From: an uncultured Ruminococcus sp.
GTDB lineage: Bacteria; Bacillota; Clostridia; Oscillospirales; Acutalibacteraceae
Assembly: GCA_910585865.1 (NCBI GenBank)
Contig: CAJUGO010000001.1
Span: forward strand, 309,856-373,855
Length of the DNA stretch: 64,000 bases
Direction: 5' to 3'
Shown in pieces: positions 17,475-29,285 of this stretch (its first letter is position 1; each line of letters begins with the position of its first letter). Made by a program: the position numbers and the translations under genes. Below the pieces are notes generated by a model. That model did no database searches. It was not told where the DNA came from and was given only the letters and a program-made list of their open reading frames with translations.

Positions 17475-19751
17475 ATGAAATACTCATTTAAATTAAAAAC
17501 GACTAAAAGAATAATTTCATTGTTATTGTCTGCCGTACTTATTTTTTCCTTATCGGCCACAGCCCTTGCAAAGAATTATAATCGTTATGGCAGACGCGGA
17601 CAACCCTATTATTCTCATTATTTTAAGGCAAATGAACTGGGAGTTGTAAATTTTCATCCTGCTTGGGGTAATAAAGATGCAAATACAAAATCAATGATTT
17701 CCTACATTGAAAAGGCACATGATAAGGGAGTAAAAATACTTCTGTTCCCCGAAATGTGTTTAACAGGATATATTTATTCCGATGACCCCGAATCTGATGA
17801 CTATAAAATGATAATAAATCTTGCTGAATCTAGGAATGGACACACTGCTACAGTAATTTCTGATCTTGCAAAAAAATACAATATGTGGATAGTATACGGC
17901 GCTCCCGAATTAATCGAGAACAATAAAACGCATGCATATAATTCTGCTTTTATATGTTCTCCTGACGGACAAGTAAAAACTTACCAAAAAATTAGCCCTT
18001 CTGAGGGAAATTGGTGTATTCCAGGAGAAAATCCATTGCTTATAGATATTAAAAACATTGGTCTTATAGGAATCAGTATTGGTGATGATACATATGAAAT
18101 TCCGGAAATCGGGAGATATTATGCCGCAAAAGGATGCAATATTCTGCTTAATCTCTCAGCTTCGGCAAAAAATTTTGAGGACATTGACGGTAATGGAACC
18201 AAAGATGATATAGGATGGAAATGGTTTTATAAAAACCGCATTGAAAGCAATACTGACCGCGACGGATATACCCTGATGAGCGCTAATCTTGTTGGTTCTG
18301 ATGAAACTCTTACCTATGATTTTCCAGGAGGTTCTGTTATTTTAAATAAAGGTACCAATTACTATGCAGGAGCTTCTATCAACAGTCTTGGTAACTCTGC
18401 TGATATAATAACATTGCAGGAAGGTCTTTTGACAAATACATCTTCCTTTACTGCGTTCACCGGAACCACCTGCCGGGATGAAGACTTTTCTCCGGAAGAT
18501 TATGCCTTATGGTATGACAGACTCGCTGATATTCAGGATGCCGGTTCACATTTAAAGTATAAGAGTGAAATATCCGACGGACCGACTGCTGCTGTTGCAA
18601 ATATGGCAGGCATTTGGGGAAATAAAAATGATACACTAAAAATTATGGAAGAATATATTATTGAAGCTGGCGAAAATGACGTGGATATTCTTGTCTTTCC
18701 CGAAACTGTCCTGACAGGATATGATTTTGTTGATACTTCTTCCGATCCTTTTTATAAGAAATACGGCGTCTCTATGCAAATTGCACTTGCAGAAACCATA
18801 CCCGGTCCGTCAAGTAAATATCTTTCAGAATATGCAAAAAAATACGGTATGTATATTATTTTTGGCATGCCCGAAAAGGAAAATAATGCTATTCATGATA
18901 AAACTGACGGCGGCAAAGAAAAAGTATATAATTCAGCTGCTATATTATTTCCCGACGGAAGAATTGATTCTTACCGTAAAATTCACAGAGCAGGTTTTGA
19001 GAACAATTGGTCTGTTAGCGGAAATACTCCATATATATTTGAAACTCAGTGGGGTAAAATAGGAGTCGATATTTGCCGCGACGGACATTTTTATCCTGAA
19101 ATAGCCCGCTTCTATGCTGCAATGGGATGTACGATGCTTATTCATCCAACTGCAACCACCGGTAATCCCTGGTATAGAGAAACGCGTATAGGTTCATATA
19201 CTGACCGTGACGGACTTGCGGCAATCTCATGCAATCTTCTCGGTCCTGACGGCATGTATAATGACAGTAACAAAAGTTTTTCAGGATATACATATAATTC
19301 GACAAGTCTTATTATTACAAAATATCATGACGAATACGGACATGTATCATTTAACAGCAAAACCGGATCGTCAATTGAATTAAACGGTACGGGACCAGAA
19401 TCTGAAGGTTTTGAAGAACGTCAAAGCAGTCCGGCAGGCCTTGAAATTGCAAAAATGAATCTGAGCGGCTGCGGCTTTAATATAAATAATTTTCAACCCC
19501 GTCTGATATCAAAAATGTATGATGAACTTGCTGTACTGTACAGAACAGACTATAAATCAATTTATACTAAAAAAGGTGATGCAAACGGCGATACTGATAT
19601 TAATATTGAGGACGCAACCTTTATTCAAAAGGTTATAGTTGATCTGGAATTTGATAACGGACGATGTGATATAAACAAAGACGGAAACGTTTCAATTATT
19701 GATGTCACACAAATACAAAAATTTATTGCGGAAATAATAAACACACTTTAA
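17475..19751 (+). CDS. Secreted tandem nitrilase-fold protein with C-terminal dockerin
   Basis: 758 residues. Signal peptide (~1-32, cleavage after ATALA), two carbon-nitrogen hydrolase domains (~45-330 and ~360-640), then a dockerin (~695-758) with two Ca-binding repeats, DANGDTDINIED and DINKDGNVSIID. Nitrilases use a Glu-Lys-Cys triad to split C-N bonds. The second domain has all three: E410, K502 and C534 (DICRDGH). The first keeps E93 and K172 but has Gly203 where Cys belongs (ISIGDD), so it should be inactive. The dockerin implies attachment to a cohesin scaffold outside the cell. Substrate unknown; an extracellular amidase is inferred. Start behind AAGGGA. Confidence 0.88.
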   Translation: MKYSFKLKTTKRIISLLLSAVLIFSLSATALAKNYNRYGRRGQPYYSHYFKANELGVVNFHPAWGNKDANTKSMISYIEKAHDKGVKILLFPEMCLTGYIYSDDPESDDYKMIINLAESRNGHTATVISDLAKKYNMWIVYGAPELIENNKTHAYNSAFICSPDGQVKTYQKISPSEGNWCIPGENPLLIDIKNIGLIGISIGDDTYEIPEIGRYYAAKGCNILLNLSASAKNFEDIDGNGTKDDIGWKWFYKNRIESNTDRDGYTLMSANLVGSDETLTYDFPGGSVILNKGTNYYAGASINSLGNSADIITLQEGLLTNTSSFTAFTGTTCRDEDFSPEDYALWYDRLADIQDAGSHLKYKSEISDGPTAAVANMAGIWGNKNDTLKIMEEYIIEAGENDVDILVFPETVLTGYDFVDTSSDPFYKKYGVSMQIALAETIPGPSSKYLSEYAKKYGMYIIFGMPEKENNAIHDKTDGGKEKVYNSAAILFPDGRIDSYRKIHRAGFENNWSVSGNTPYIFETQWGKIGVDICRDGHFYPEIARFYAAMGCTMLIHPTATTGNPWYRETRIGSYTDRDGLAAISCNLLGPDGMYNDSNKSFSGYTYNSTSLIITKYHDEYGHVSFNSKTGSSIELNGTGPESEGFEERQSSPAGLEIAKMNLSGCGFNINNFQPRLISKMYDELAVLYRTDYKSIYTKKGDANGDTDINIEDATFIQKVIVDLEFDNGRCDINKDGNVSIIDVTQIQKFIAEIINTL

Positions 19752-19792
19752 TATTGTATATTTATAAATATCTTATACTTATATCAAAACAT

Positions 19793-19838
19793 AAAAAAGA
19801 AAACAAATAACATAATCAGCTATTTGTTTTCTTTTTTT
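19793..19838. terminator. Bidirectional terminator between convergent genes
   Basis: AAAAAAGAAAACAAATA pairs with TATTTGTTTTCTTTTTT around an 11-base loop, with T runs on both strands. It serves the dockerin-nitrilase gene (+) and the HD gene (-), whose stop codon lies in the loop edge. Confidence 0.85.
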
Positions 19839-20386
19839 ATTTTATCAAGGGAATCCTGCTTCACCTTTTCTTTTAATTCTCTTAAATACGGCGAAAACAA
19901 ACACTGTTCATACCCATATTCGGGGTTAAGAGTATATTCAAGAGGAATCCATGTATCTAAGTCCGCCTCATTATGTGAAATAGCAGCCTCAAGCTTGTCA
20001 AGCGCATTAAACAGCCTTGCCTCTATCGTTTTGTTTTCCTGAATTTCATTAAAAATATCTGTTAGTTCTTCTCTGTAAGCAGACGGTAATGAACTGACCC
20101 ATTTAAATAATAACTCATTCTCAGATTTTTCATCACTTTTTGTCTTATAAAATGAGGGAATATCACCTGTAAATATCTCACCCATGTCATGGAACATGCA
20201 CATTTTGATAACTCTGTCAATATCAGCGTCTTTAAATTCATCCTTAATAAAGTAAGCAAACAGTGACAATCTCCAGCAATGTTCTGCAACACTTTCTCTT
20301 CTTCCGTTTGCAAGCCATGAATGACGAGTATTCTCCTTTAGTTTTGATGCTGTTCCCAGAATTTCTATAAGTTTTTCGGGTTTCAT
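19820..20386 (-). CDS. HD-domain phosphohydrolase (YfbR/HDDC2-like)
   Basis: 188 residues from the ATG at 20386, four bases behind GGAGG; a longer reading frame from 20407 would run through that ribosome site. Metal-binding HD signature visible as AEHCWRLSL, FHDMGEIFTGD and a later Asp in NALDKLEA. Relatives are 5'-deoxynucleotidases that dephosphorylate dNMPs. A house-cleaning nucleotidase role is plausible from the family, but substrate cannot be read from the sequence. Stands alone after gyrA and a lipoprotein gene. Confidence 0.85.
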   Translation of the reverse strand: MKPEKLIEILGTASKLKENTRHSWLANGRRESVAEHCWRLSLFAYFIKDEFKDADIDRVIKMCMFHDMGEIFTGDIPSFYKTKSDEKSENELLFKWVSSLPSAYREELTDIFNEIQENKTIEARLFNALDKLEAAISHNEADLDTWIPLEYTLNPEYGYEQCLFSPYLRELKEKVKQDSLDKIKKENK

Positions 20387-20543
20387 ACTTCCTCCGCTTT
20401 CAAGCAAATATCATTTTTAATCAAATAATATTTTAGCATTATAAACTTAACGTAAAAAACTATATATTAATGTCGTATTCCTCAGTAAGTAAAGAACATA
20501 CTCGTTTTTCCAATGCCATTTAATATTATTATGTATAACTATT

Positions 20544-21290
20544 TTATTTATTAATTACATTATCAGCAGGCAAGCTTGCAATATAATTTTCATATTCAAT
20601 TATTTTCCACTTTCCTTTTAATTCATCTGATATTGGAAATACCCTGAAAAGCATAGTACTTCTTTCGCTATTACCTTTATCCTCGCTTGTACTTAAGCAA
20701 AATACATTTCCTTCATACCATATTTCACTGGTGTTTTCAAAAGTTGTCCTATAAAATATATCCTGCAGAATATTAACCTGATCAATAGCATATCCGCATG
20801 CTGATGCTGCCATTACACCGCTTTTCATAAGTACGATATCACTGTAATTCCTATCATCTTTAATAGAAACAAAATTGCTCATGGTAGTTCCCAAGCCAAT
20901 ATTCATAATTTTATCAGTTTCAGTTTCTACGGTTGCCGTAAAATTAATTTTATCGTCATCATAATAATAATACTGAATTTTGACACCATTGGAATCCGTT
21001 TTTATTCCGCCCTTTTTTTTCCAACCCCTGCCATTGATCATATCAATATTGCCCATCTCTTTAAGCATCTCATTATATTTCTGCGAAAACTGTTCAAGGT
21101 TAATATTGTATCTCATTCCATTTACGTTGTTACTTTTTTCTGAAGCAGAAAAATTCTGTTTAATCTTTGCCTCATCAACAGTAGAAATTTTATCTGGAGC
21201 ATTAACATTTACATTGTTATCAGCCTTTGAACACCCTGAAAATACAAACATAAAACAAAATATAATAAGAATTAAGTTTTTTTTCATCAT
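20544..21290 (-). CDS. Predicted lipoprotein, unknown function
   Basis: 248 residues. Lipoprotein signal with lipobox FSGC (Cys ~20), then a polar mature part with no family I recognise. Regions of alternating beta character (YYYYDDDKINFTATVETE) suggest a small extracytoplasmic beta-rich domain. Two adjacent ATGs (21290, 21287) follow GGAG. It lies downstream of the gyrA terminator, so it is probably transcribed separately or by read-through. Confidence 0.75.
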   Translation of the reverse strand: MMKKNLILIIFCFMFVFSGCSKADNNVNVNAPDKISTVDEAKIKQNFSASEKSNNVNGMRYNINLEQFSQKYNEMLKEMGNIDMINGRGWKKKGGIKTDSNGVKIQYYYYDDDKINFTATVETETDKIMNIGLGTTMSNFVSIKDDRNYSDIVLMKSGVMAASACGYAIDQVNILQDIFYRTTFENTSEIWYEGNVFCLSTSEDKGNSERSTMLFRVFPISDELKGKWKIIEYENYIASLPADNVINK

Positions 21291-21305
21291 TTATCTCCTA
21301 AAACA

Positions 21306-21325
21306 AACTCCCCTTTCGGGGAGTT
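21306..21325 (-). terminator. Terminator of gyrA
   Basis: 8-bp stem AACTCCCC/GGGGAGTT closed by a GAAA tetraloop (minus strand), followed by TGTTTT, immediately after the gyrA stop. Confidence 0.85.
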
Positions 21326-21329
21326 TTAT

Positions 21330-23849
21330 TTATTCACTTACTTGATTCTCTTCATCGGCTTTTTCTTCTGTCTGTATATCTTCAGATTCATTATTTTCAT
21401 CTGATACATCAGAGTTTTCCTCTTCGTGGGGTGCACGTGCAACTGTTACAACTCTGTCTTCACCGTTCACCTTCATAAGGGTTACACCTTTTGACGGACG
21501 AGCACATATTCTTATTGATTCAGCAGCAATTCTTATAATTATACCATCCTGAGATATCATAATAATATCATCATCAAGATTAACTACCTTGATAGCGGCA
21601 ACATCTCCGTACTTGTCAACATGATAATTTGTAAGTCCTTTGCCGCCTCTGCTTTGTACTCTGTAATCATCAGGACTTGAAAGCCGTCCGTAACCTGTTT
21701 CCGATACCGTAAGTACAAGACCTTCCTCACGAACAACACTCATTCCTACAACACAGTCATTTTCTTTTAGAGCAAGCGCTTTAACTCCTCTTGCAAGTCT
21801 GCCCATTGGACGTACATCCGTTTCATTAAATCGAATAGCCATACCTTTCTTTGTGGCGATAATAACCTGACTTTGACCGTCAGTCATTCTTACCCATGCA
21901 AGCTCATCGCCCTCATTAAGTTCAAGGGCAATAAGTCCTCCTTTACGGGATGTATTATAGGCATTAAGCTCTATTCTCTTTATAATTCCGTGTCTTGTAA
22001 CCATTATAAGATATTTTTCTTCATCAAACTCAGGTACTCTTATCATTGAAGTTACCTTTTCATCAGGAGAAATAGGCAAAAGATTTGCAATATTAATGCC
22101 TTTTGACTGTCGGCTTCCTTCCGGCACTTCATAGCATTTTAGCCTGTATACTCTTCCTTTGTCGGTAAAGAACAGAACATAGTCGTGAGAATTAATTATA
22201 AACATTTCGGTTGCAACGTCTTCTTCACGGCGCGACATACCTGAAACGCCTCTTCCACCTCTTCGCTGAATTTTATATGTATCAACTGACAAGCGCTTTA
22301 CATATCCAAACTGTGTCAGCGTAAGAACACATTCTTCCTGAGGTATTAGGTCTTCAATATCCACCTCTCCGCTTACAGCACATATTTCTGTACGGCGCGG
22401 ATCGGAATACTTATTACGAATTGCAATAAGTTCTTCTTTAACGATTTCAAGCTGTCTTTCCTTACTTTCAAGTATCGAGATATATTCCTCAATTTTTGCG
22501 TGCAGCGCAGCTATTTCATCCTCAATCTTAGCTCGTTCCATATTTGTAAGCTGTCCCAAACGCATCTGAACAATAGCCTGTGCCTGAACTTCGTCAAGAC
22601 CGAAACGCTCCATTAATGCAAGTCTTGCACTTGCAGTATCCTTGCTTTTGCGTATGATTGCAATAACTTCATCAATAAAATCTATTGCAATTTTTATTCC
22701 TTCTAAAATATGTGCTCTGTCACGAGCTTTCTTTAAATCAAACTCAGTACGACGGCATATTATTTCTCCCTGAAAATCAACATAGCACTTAAGCATTTCC
22801 TTAAGTGTAAGAATTTTTGGTTCTCCGTCAACTATCGACAGCATTATTGCGCCAAATGTTGTTTGAAGCTGTGTATATGAAAACAACTGATTAAGAACAA
22901 TTTGAGGAGATGCATCTCTTTTTATATCAATTTCAATATGCATTCCTTTACGGTCAGAGTGATCTTCAATATTTGAAATTCCTTCAATTCTTTTTTCCTT
23001 AACCAGATCCGCTATATTCTCAATAAGCCTTGCCTTGTTTACTTTATAAGGCAGTTCAGTAACAATTATCTTGTATCTTCCGTTTTTAGCCTCAATGATT
23101 TCAGTTTTTGCTCTTACGGTAATTTTACCTCTGCCTGTTGCATAGGCTGCTCTTATTCCGCTTCTGCCCATAATTATGCCGCCGGTAGGAAAATCAGGGC
23201 CGGGCATACATTCCATAATTTCCGGAAGTTCCGCATCGGGGTTATCAATTAACGTACATACTGCATCAATTGTTTCTCCAAGATTATGAGGAGGAATTTC
23301 AGTTGCCATACCTACTGCAATTCCGCTTGATCCATTTACAAGTAAATTTGGAAAACGGCTTGGCAAAACAACAGGTTCTTTAAGCCTGTCGTCATAGTTA
23401 GGTGCAAAATCAACCGTATTTTTTTCTATATCAGTGAGCATATCCATAGATATTTTGCTCATTCTTGCTTCTGTGTAACGATATGCTGCAGGAGGATCGC
23501 CGTCAACAGAACCAAAGTTGCCGTGACCGTCAACAAGCATATATCTCATGGAAAAGTCCTGTGCAAGTCTTACCATTGCATCATAAACAGAAGCATCACC
23601 GTGAGGATGATATGAACCAAGTACAGAACCAACTGTATCTGCACATTTATGATATGGTTTTGAAGGTTCAAGTCCTCTTTCATACATTGTATAAAGAATT
23701 CTTCTGTGAACCGGTTTAAGACCGTCTCTTACATCCGGCAATGCACGAGAGACAATTACACTCATGGAGTAATCCAAAAAACTCTTTCGCATCTCATTTT
23801 GCAGGTCAACATCTATAATCTTTGATTCAACAAGCTGTTCGTTATCCAT
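21330..23849 (-). CDS. gyrA: DNA gyrase subunit A
   Basis: 839 residues. Breakage-reunion subunit of gyrase. The active tyrosine lies in YRYTEARM, and the QRDR reads [12 protein letters not shown]. The C-terminal part is the beta-pinwheel that wraps DNA (GyrA box-like QRRGGRG near residue 530), and it ends in a long acidic tail of Glu/Asp/Ser. The position equivalent to E. coli Ser83 is Ala, as in mycobacteria. It is separated from gyrB by a thioesterase gene. Confidence 0.97.
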   Translation of the reverse strand: MDNEQLVESKIIDVDLQNEMRKSFLDYSMSVIVSRALPDVRDGLKPVHRRILYTMYERGLEPSKPYHKCADTVGSVLGSYHPHGDASVYDAMVRLAQDFSMRYMLVDGHGNFGSVDGDPPAAYRYTEARMSKISMDMLTDIEKNTVDFAPNYDDRLKEPVVLPSRFPNLLVNGSSGIAVGMATEIPPHNLGETIDAVCTLIDNPDAELPEIMECMPGPDFPTGGIIMGRSGIRAAYATGRGKITVRAKTEIIEAKNGRYKIIVTELPYKVNKARLIENIADLVKEKRIEGISNIEDHSDRKGMHIEIDIKRDASPQIVLNQLFSYTQLQTTFGAIMLSIVDGEPKILTLKEMLKCYVDFQGEIICRRTEFDLKKARDRAHILEGIKIAIDFIDEVIAIIRKSKDTASARLALMERFGLDEVQAQAIVQMRLGQLTNMERAKIEDEIAALHAKIEEYISILESKERQLEIVKEELIAIRNKYSDPRRTEICAVSGEVDIEDLIPQEECVLTLTQFGYVKRLSVDTYKIQRRGGRGVSGMSRREEDVATEMFIINSHDYVLFFTDKGRVYRLKCYEVPEGSRQSKGINIANLLPISPDEKVTSMIRVPEFDEEKYLIMVTRHGIIKRIELNAYNTSRKGGLIALELNEGDELAWVRMTDGQSQVIIATKKGMAIRFNETDVRPMGRLARGVKALALKENDCVVGMSVVREEGLVLTVSETGYGRLSSPDDYRVQSRGGKGLTNYHVDKYGDVAAIKVVNLDDDIIMISQDGIIIRIAAESIRICARPSKGVTLMKVNGEDRVVTVARAPHEEENSDVSDENNESEDIQTEEKADEENQVSE

Positions 23850-23945
23850 ACTTTATCCTCGCTTTTTTAAAACTATACTGTCTTAAAACCATTTTTCAGA
23901 TTTAGTGCAGCATCCGTATTTTATACTTCATAATTAAAAAATAAT

Positions 23946-24377
23946 TCAATAATGTTTTACTGCCTGATTTATATTATTATACAACTCCGGCATACGCTTT
24001 TTAATACTGCATGGGTGAAATGTTTTTGCATCCACAAATCCATGCTCAGTAGTGCCGTAGCCAAGTTCAGTTTCACTGCCGTTCTTTTCAATTCGGCGTA
24101 CCGTATATGAAAATACGATTCTTGCCGCAGTGATCGTCTGAACCCATGTTCGTATTATAACTTCATCATCATAAAATGCCGGCAGTTTAAAATGACAGGT
24201 AAGATTGAGCAAAGGCGTCATTATACCATTTTTCTCCATTTCAATATAGCTTGTTCCGAACATTTTTATATAATCGCCCCTGCCTTTTTCATACCAAACA
24301 GGATAATTTGAATGATGTACAATACCCATCATATCGGTTTCGGCATATCTTACTGTTATTTTAGTTTTGGAATGCAT
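23946..24377 (-). CDS. Acyl-CoA thioesterase (YbgC/FadM, hot-dog fold)
   Basis: 143 residues, 4HBT family. The active-site block reads YAETDMMGIVHHSNYPVWYE, with the conserved Asp in ETD and the His/Tyr/Glu spacing of YbgC-type enzymes. It hydrolyses acyl-CoA thioesters in the cytoplasm; chain preference unknown. Start behind AGAGGTG. It sits between gyrB (44 bases upstream) and gyrA (96 bases downstream) in the same direction, interrupting the usual gyrB-gyrA pair. Confidence 0.9.
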   Translation of the reverse strand: MHSKTKITVRYAETDMMGIVHHSNYPVWYEKGRGDYIKMFGTSYIEMEKNGIMTPLLNLTCHFKLPAFYDDEVIIRTWVQTITAARIVFSYTVRRIEKNGSETELGYGTTEHGFVDAKTFHPCSIKKRMPELYNNINQAVKHY

Positions 24378-24421
24378 AAAATCACCTCTTTTTATTTGAG
24401 TAATTGCAATATTTTCAAAAA

Positions 24422-26440
<2,019 letters not shown>

Positions 26441-26466
26441 TTATTTCTTTTTTTATTTACCCGGAT

Positions 26467-26781
26467 TTATCTTTTATCTGTATTCTCAACTTTTTTGTAT
26501 TTGATAAAATAAGGTACAAAAAATAAAAATACAAGTATTATCACAACATTTGTTGCGGCCATTACTAAGAAATTTATATTTATAAATATTTTAAGCTCTA
26601 TTATATTTATTATAAATGAAATAACTGCCATCATAATAAACAAAGCAAACAGTCCGTTTTTTGAAATCTTAAAATTTTTATTACAGTGATAACATTTATG
26701 ATTTTTTTCTTTTAGTGATTTTTTTGTATCTCCATACCTATAAACAGTATTACAATACGGACAAGTAGGTAATTTAAACAT
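26467..26781 (-). CDS. Small CXXC-20-CXXC zinc-ribbon membrane protein
   Basis: 104 residues. Two CxxC knuckles about 20 residues apart (CPYC at 7-10 and CYHC at 30-33) match the CXXC_20_CXXC putative zinc-finger family. Two hydrophobic segments (~44-65, ~70-92) follow, with a short basic tail. Paralogue of the next gene upstream, 11 bases away. Function unknown. Both lie inside the conserved remB-gyrB stretch. Confidence 0.75.
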   Translation of the reverse strand: MFKLPTCPYCNTVYRYGDTKKSLKEKNHKCYHCNKNFKISKNGLFALFIMMAVISFIINIIELKIFININFLVMAATNVVIILVFLFFVPYFIKYKKVENTDKR

Positions 26782-26792
26782 AATATCACCTT

Positions 26793-27539
26793 TTAAAATC
26801 TCCTGTTTGAAGAATATCTGTTTCCATCATTCTTTTTTGATTCAGAGCTAAAACCAGAATTATTATCATCTTCATTAACACAAACATAGTGATGGTTTCT
26901 TCTTACAGCATCAGAAGAATTTTCAGTATGCAGTCTTTTAAGCGGTGCATCCGATGAAATATGATTTTCTGTTACATTATCAATTATTGATACGTAATTT
27001 TTATTCTCTTTATCTTTGATTTTTGACGAATCCGATAAAATCTCATTATCCTTAAGTCTTTCTCTTGCTGCATTTCTTTCTTCCTTTATTTTATTAAAAA
27101 TATCAGAATTAATTTGAAACTCACCCGCTGAATCATTTGTAATTGAAGGAAAAGAGTATGTATTAATTTCATCAATTTCAGAAGTAATAAGATTATCAGA
27201 ATATGCAATTCCGGCTTTTCTTGCTTCCATTGACTTTTTATATTTTTTAAGCGGTTCATAATAAACAAATTTTGGAGTAATAAGCACAAAAATAATAAGA
27301 GGAACTGCTACAAATAAAATCCCGAGAGGATTATTTAAAAGCCCTGCAAATATCCAAATCATCATTATGGCAATTGAAATAACAACTGCAAATACAAAAA
27401 ACAAAATGACTGTTTTATTTATTGTAACTTTACTTTCCTTACCGCATCTTTCACACACAAATTCTCCTTTTCTTCTGCTTGCATAAGAAGAAATATAGGA
27501 AATTCTCTTTCCGCAGTAGGGACATTTATTTATTTTCAT
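26793..27539 (-). CDS. CXXC-20-CXXC zinc-ribbon membrane protein with long cytoplasmic tail
   Basis: 248 residues. Knuckles CPYCGKR and CERCG about 20 residues apart, then two membrane segments (~43-65, ~70-92), then a ~150-residue polar, Asn/Ser/Asp-rich tail that looks disordered and ends in a basic RYSSNRRF. Same front architecture as the downstream 104-residue protein, so the two arose by duplication and one gained a tail. Function unknown. Confidence 0.75.
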   Translation of the reverse strand: MKINKCPYCGKRISYISSYASRRKGEFVCERCGKESKVTINKTVILFFVFAVVISIAIMMIWIFAGLLNNPLGILFVAVPLIIFVLITPKFVYYEPLKKYKKSMEARKAGIAYSDNLITSEIDEINTYSFPSITNDSAGEFQINSDIFNKIKEERNAARERLKDNEILSDSSKIKDKENKNYVSIIDNVTENHISSDAPLKRLHTENSSDAVRRNHHYVCVNEDDNNSGFSSESKKNDGNRYSSNRRF

Positions 27540-27696
27540 TAACCAAAACCTTCCTTTTAAATAAATTTTAATTATTATTCATTCAATTTCTAATATTTAT
27601 ATATAACACTAGTTATCAGTAAACGCTGATTAAATTTTTCTGTATATTGTACAGCCAGATTTACTGTATAATTTTTTTTATTTAATAAACAATTAC

Positions 27697-27957
27697 TTAA
27701 ATATTAATTGATAGACTTCTTTTTATGAGAGTTTTGGTAGACAACTGACTTATATAAACAATTGTATCGTTATTTTTTTTACAAACAACAAAGGATTTTG
27801 GCAATTCATAAGAAACATTTATTACTCTTTTTTGCTTTTCGGCATTTGTTAAAAAATCTCTTGTTTTTTTTGACAAAGTACATTCATCAATATCAAATAT
27901 GCCTATTATGCTGTCCGTTGTAATTACCGTATCCTGACCAAGATGCAAATACATCAT
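27697..27957 (-). CDS. remB: RemB/DUF370-family regulator
   Basis: 86 residues, DUF370 fold. The first half reads YLHLGQDTVITTDSIIGIFD, typical of the YaaB/RemB proteins encoded directly after recF in Firmicutes. The B. subtilis counterpart is linked to biofilm-matrix expression; whether this copy binds DNA is not known. Start ATG at 27957 overlaps the recF stop by four bases. Confidence 0.88.
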   Translation of the reverse strand: MMYLHLGQDTVITTDSIIGIFDIDECTLSKKTRDFLTNAEKQKRVINVSYELPKSFVVCKKNNDTIVYISQLSTKTLIKRSLSINI

Positions 27958-29051
27958 ATCACCTCTCCGTTTGAAAGGTAAAATACTTTTCCCTCTTTAA
28001 GCTGTTCTCTATTTGATTTTTCACAACAGGTTATAAAAACCTGACAATCATTAAGTTCATTAATAAGAAAATTCTGCCTTTTTGAATCAAGTTCAGAAAG
28101 AACATCATCCAGAAGAATAACGGGTTCTTCACCCATTTTTTCTTTAAGTACAGATGCTTCTGCAAGTTTAAGCGACAAAACTGCACTTCTCTGCTGTCCC
28201 TGAGAAGCAAAGGATTTTGCATTCTTCCCATTAATCACAATCTCTATATCATCTCTGTGAGGACCAAAATTAGTAAAACCTGTTTTTATATCTTCTTTTC
28301 TGTTATTTTTAATTTTATTTTTTAATTTATAAAAAATTTCTTCCTCACTATCATTTTCATTTATACCACAACTTGAGATATAGCTTATTTTAAGTTCTTC
28401 ACTGCCTTTTGATATTCCATTATGATAAAATGATGCGCGGTTTGAAAGAAAATTCACATACTCTATTCTGCTTTTTATGAGAAGAACACCGTTTTTTATT
28501 AAAGGTTCATCCCATATTTCAAGAGTATCCTCAAGTGACGGTCTGCGGTAAATATCTTTTAAAAGAGAATTTCTTTGATTTAAAATTTTGTTATATTTTG
28601 AAAGTATAACTGCATTTTTCAGCTTTTCCCTGCAAATTGCGCTGTCAATAAATTTTCTTCTTTCCAGCGGCCCTCTTTTTATAAGATTTAAATGTTCAGG
28701 GGAAAATACAACGGCACAATATCTTTCAATAAGTGCAGCAGCAGATTCTTTTTTGACGCCGTTAATCTGAACCTGTTTTTTATTTCCTTTAAAAAGTATT
28801 TTTGCTGTTTGTTCTCTTTCCTGCCCTAAAAAACGCATTTCAAGCTTTGCAAATTCTTTATTCCACTGAATAACCTCATTATCTTTAGAAGATCTGAAAC
28901 TGTGACCGCCGCAAAAAAGCCACAATGCTTCAAGAAGATTCGTCTTCCCCTGAGCATTATCCCCATAAATCATATTAACACCGTCGCATGGTGTTATTAT
29001 ATTATCTTTAAGATTTCTGTAATTTTCAAATTTAAGAGCAATTACTTTCAC
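27954..29051 (-). CDS. recF: DNA replication and repair protein RecF
   Basis: 365 residues. SMC-like ATPase with Walker A GDNAQGKTN (residues ~30-38), the ABC-type signature region SFASQGQQRS and Walker B ILLDDVLSELD. RecF helps load RecA at gaps with RecO and RecR. Placed 21 bases after rlbA, the Firmicutes order. Confidence 0.96.
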   Translation of the reverse strand: MKVIALKFENYRNLKDNIITPCDGVNMIYGDNAQGKTNLLEALWLFCGGHSFRSSKDNEVIQWNKEFAKLEMRFLGQEREQTAKILFKGNKKQVQINGVKKESAAALIERYCAVVFSPEHLNLIKRGPLERRKFIDSAICREKLKNAVILSKYNKILNQRNSLLKDIYRRPSLEDTLEIWDEPLIKNGVLLIKSRIEYVNFLSNRASFYHNGISKGSEELKISYISSCGINENDSEEEIFYKLKNKIKNNRKEDIKTGFTNFGPHRDDIEIVINGKNAKSFASQGQQRSAVLSLKLAEASVLKEKMGEEPVILLDDVLSELDSKRQNFLINELNDCQVFITCCEKSNREQLKEGKVFYLSNGEVI

Positions 29052-29072
29052 TTTTCTTTATCAATCCCAGAA

Positions 29073-29285
29073 CTATTCAACAATCAATAATAAATTATCA
29101 AATTCCGCATTATCACCCGGACGCATTTTTTTGCCTCTCATCGTACATATCTCGCCGTTAACCTTAACTTCGCCGTTTTGAATAACGATTTTTGCCTGTC
29201 CTCCGGTTTCTGTTGCTCCGCCTAATTTAAGCAAATCCTGCAGACGGATGAAATCACTGTCAATTTTTATTTTCTCAGTTTTCAT
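29073..29285 (-). CDS. rlbA: RlbA/YaaA S4-domain RNA-binding protein
   Basis: 70 residues, a lone S4-like RNA-binding domain: [18 protein letters not shown] then [16 protein letters not shown]. Found between dnaN and recF in most Firmicutes and linked to ribosome assembly. Its ATG overlaps the dnaN stop by 11 bases, so the two are translationally coupled. Confidence 0.93.
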   Translation of the reverse strand: MKTEKIKIDSDFIRLQDLLKLGGATETGGQAKIVIQNGEVKVNGEICTMRGKKMRPGDNAEFDNLLLIVE

